DNA of 5,477 nucleotides from the NCBI GenBank assembly GCA_016177555.1, contig JACOVB010000080.1, forward strand, positions 1 through 5,477. Reading direction: 5' to 3'. Below, piece by piece: positions 5,139 through 5,477 of the stretch. How positions within the stretch are numbered: the stretch's first letter is position 1; each line of letters begins with the position of its first letter. Below the pieces are notes generated by a model. It saw only the letters and a list, made by a program, of their open reading frames with translations, was not told where the DNA came from and made no database searches. Made by a program: the position numbers and the translations under genes. The DNA comes from Candidatus Rokuibacteriota bacterium (GTDB lineage Bacteria; Methylomirabilota; Methylomirabilia; Rokubacteriales; CSP1-6).

Positions 5139-5477
5139 ATGTTTCAATCGGTCGAGGACGTCCAGCAGCACTTCAAGGACGCGCGCTACATCGCCAACCG
5201 CCGCATCTGCACCGTCATCTATCTGGCCGAGCGCATGGGCCGGCCCGTGCTCATCGAGGGGCCGGCCGGCGTCGGCAAGACCGAGCTCGCCAAGACCCTG
5301 GCCGAGATCACCGCGCGCCGCCTGATCCGTCTCCAGTGCTACGAGGGGCTCGACGAGGGCAAGGCGCTCTACGAGTGGAAGTACGCCAAGCAGCTTCTCT
5401 ATACCCAGCTCCTCAAGGAGCGGATCGGCGAGCTGATCGCGGATGCCCCGTCGCTGCCGGATGCGGTGGCCCGGATC
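5139..5477 (+). CDS. MoxR-family AAA+ ATPase, N-terminal part
   Basis: The ATG at 5139, preceded by AGGAG at five bases, opens a frame that stays open to the window edge and gives 113 residues. After a short helical start (SVEDVQQHFKDARYIANRR) comes VLIEGPAGVGKTELAKTLA, with the Walker A motif GPAGVGKT at residues 41-48. Next is LQCYEGLDEGKALYEWKYAKQLLY, the segment that in MoxR ATPases follows Walker A and carries the RxQCyEGlD signature. The Walker B motif, sensors and arginine finger lie beyond the edge. MoxR ATPases act as chaperones for maturation of enzyme complexes, usually with a von Willebrand A-domain partner encoded next door; some relatives serve carbon monoxide dehydrogenase assembly (CoxD type). 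The client here cannot be known without the following genes. The gene is divergent from the kinase, so it is separately transcribed. Confidence 0.92.
   Translation, partial: MFQSVEDVQQHFKDARYIANRRICTVIYLAERMGRPVLIEGPAGVGKTELAKTLAEITARRLIRLQCYEGLDEGKALYEWKYAKQLLYTQLLKERIGELIADAPSLPDAVARI

Noticed and set aside
4844..5140. A 98-codon minus-strand frame from the MoxR start into the kinase N-terminus.
   Set aside because: It crosses the predicted MoxR promoter and overlaps kinase coding sequence in another frame, with no recognisable motif and no ribosome site.
1..5477. CRISPR arrays, tRNA or rRNA genes, insertion sequences, attachment sites.
   Set aside because: No regularly spaced repeats, no tRNA-like cloverleaf sequence, no transposase or integrase motifs and no terminal inverted repeats were found on reading both strands.

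Overview
The window is very GC-rich bacterial DNA, densely coded and with G/C-ending codons throughout. No ribosomal or phylogenetic marker gene is present, so placement is an inference. The mix of a GAF-type soluble histidine kinase, M20 amidohydrolases, a PIN protein and a MoxR ATPase in such GC-rich DNA would suit an uncultured soil or subsurface lineage such as Rokubacteria/Methylomirabilota, or a high-GC proteobacterium. That placement is low confidence.

Layout. (i) 1-162, + strand: the last 53 codons of a PIN-domain (VapC-like) protein. (ii) 199-3243, - strand: a three-gene cluster read from right to left. It holds an M20 amidohydrolase (3243-2074), a PaiB-like FMN-binding split-barrel protein (2077-1457) starting at a GTG that overlaps the previous stop codon, and a second, paralogous M20 amidohydrolase (1401-199). 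(iii) 3316-3480, - strand: a 54-codon gene for a small lipoprotein with a clear signal peptide and lipobox. It lies beside a cluster of inverted repeats (3481-3531). (iv) 3537-4868, - strand: a soluble GAF-HisKA-HATPase_c sensor kinase with no response regulator in the window. (v) About 4869-5138: a divergent intergenic region with a candidate extended -10 promoter facing right. (vi) 5139 to the end, + strand: the N-terminal 113 residues of a MoxR-family AAA+ ATPase, cut by the window edge.

How the genes work together. The two M20 enzymes share long identical blocks and keep the full metal-ligand and catalytic set. They probably arose by duplication and hydrolyse related amide or dipeptide substrates. 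The flavin-type protein between them is translationally coupled to the first M20 gene, so it probably belongs to the same process. The kinase may sense a cytosolic signal through its GAF domain, but its partner is not visible. The MoxR gene probably opens a rightward operon, often continued in this family by a von Willebrand A-domain gene.

Nothing here is clearly a new defence or mobile system. The most notable items are the M20 / FMN-binding / M20 arrangement, the small lipoprotein and the stacked inverted repeats in front of it.
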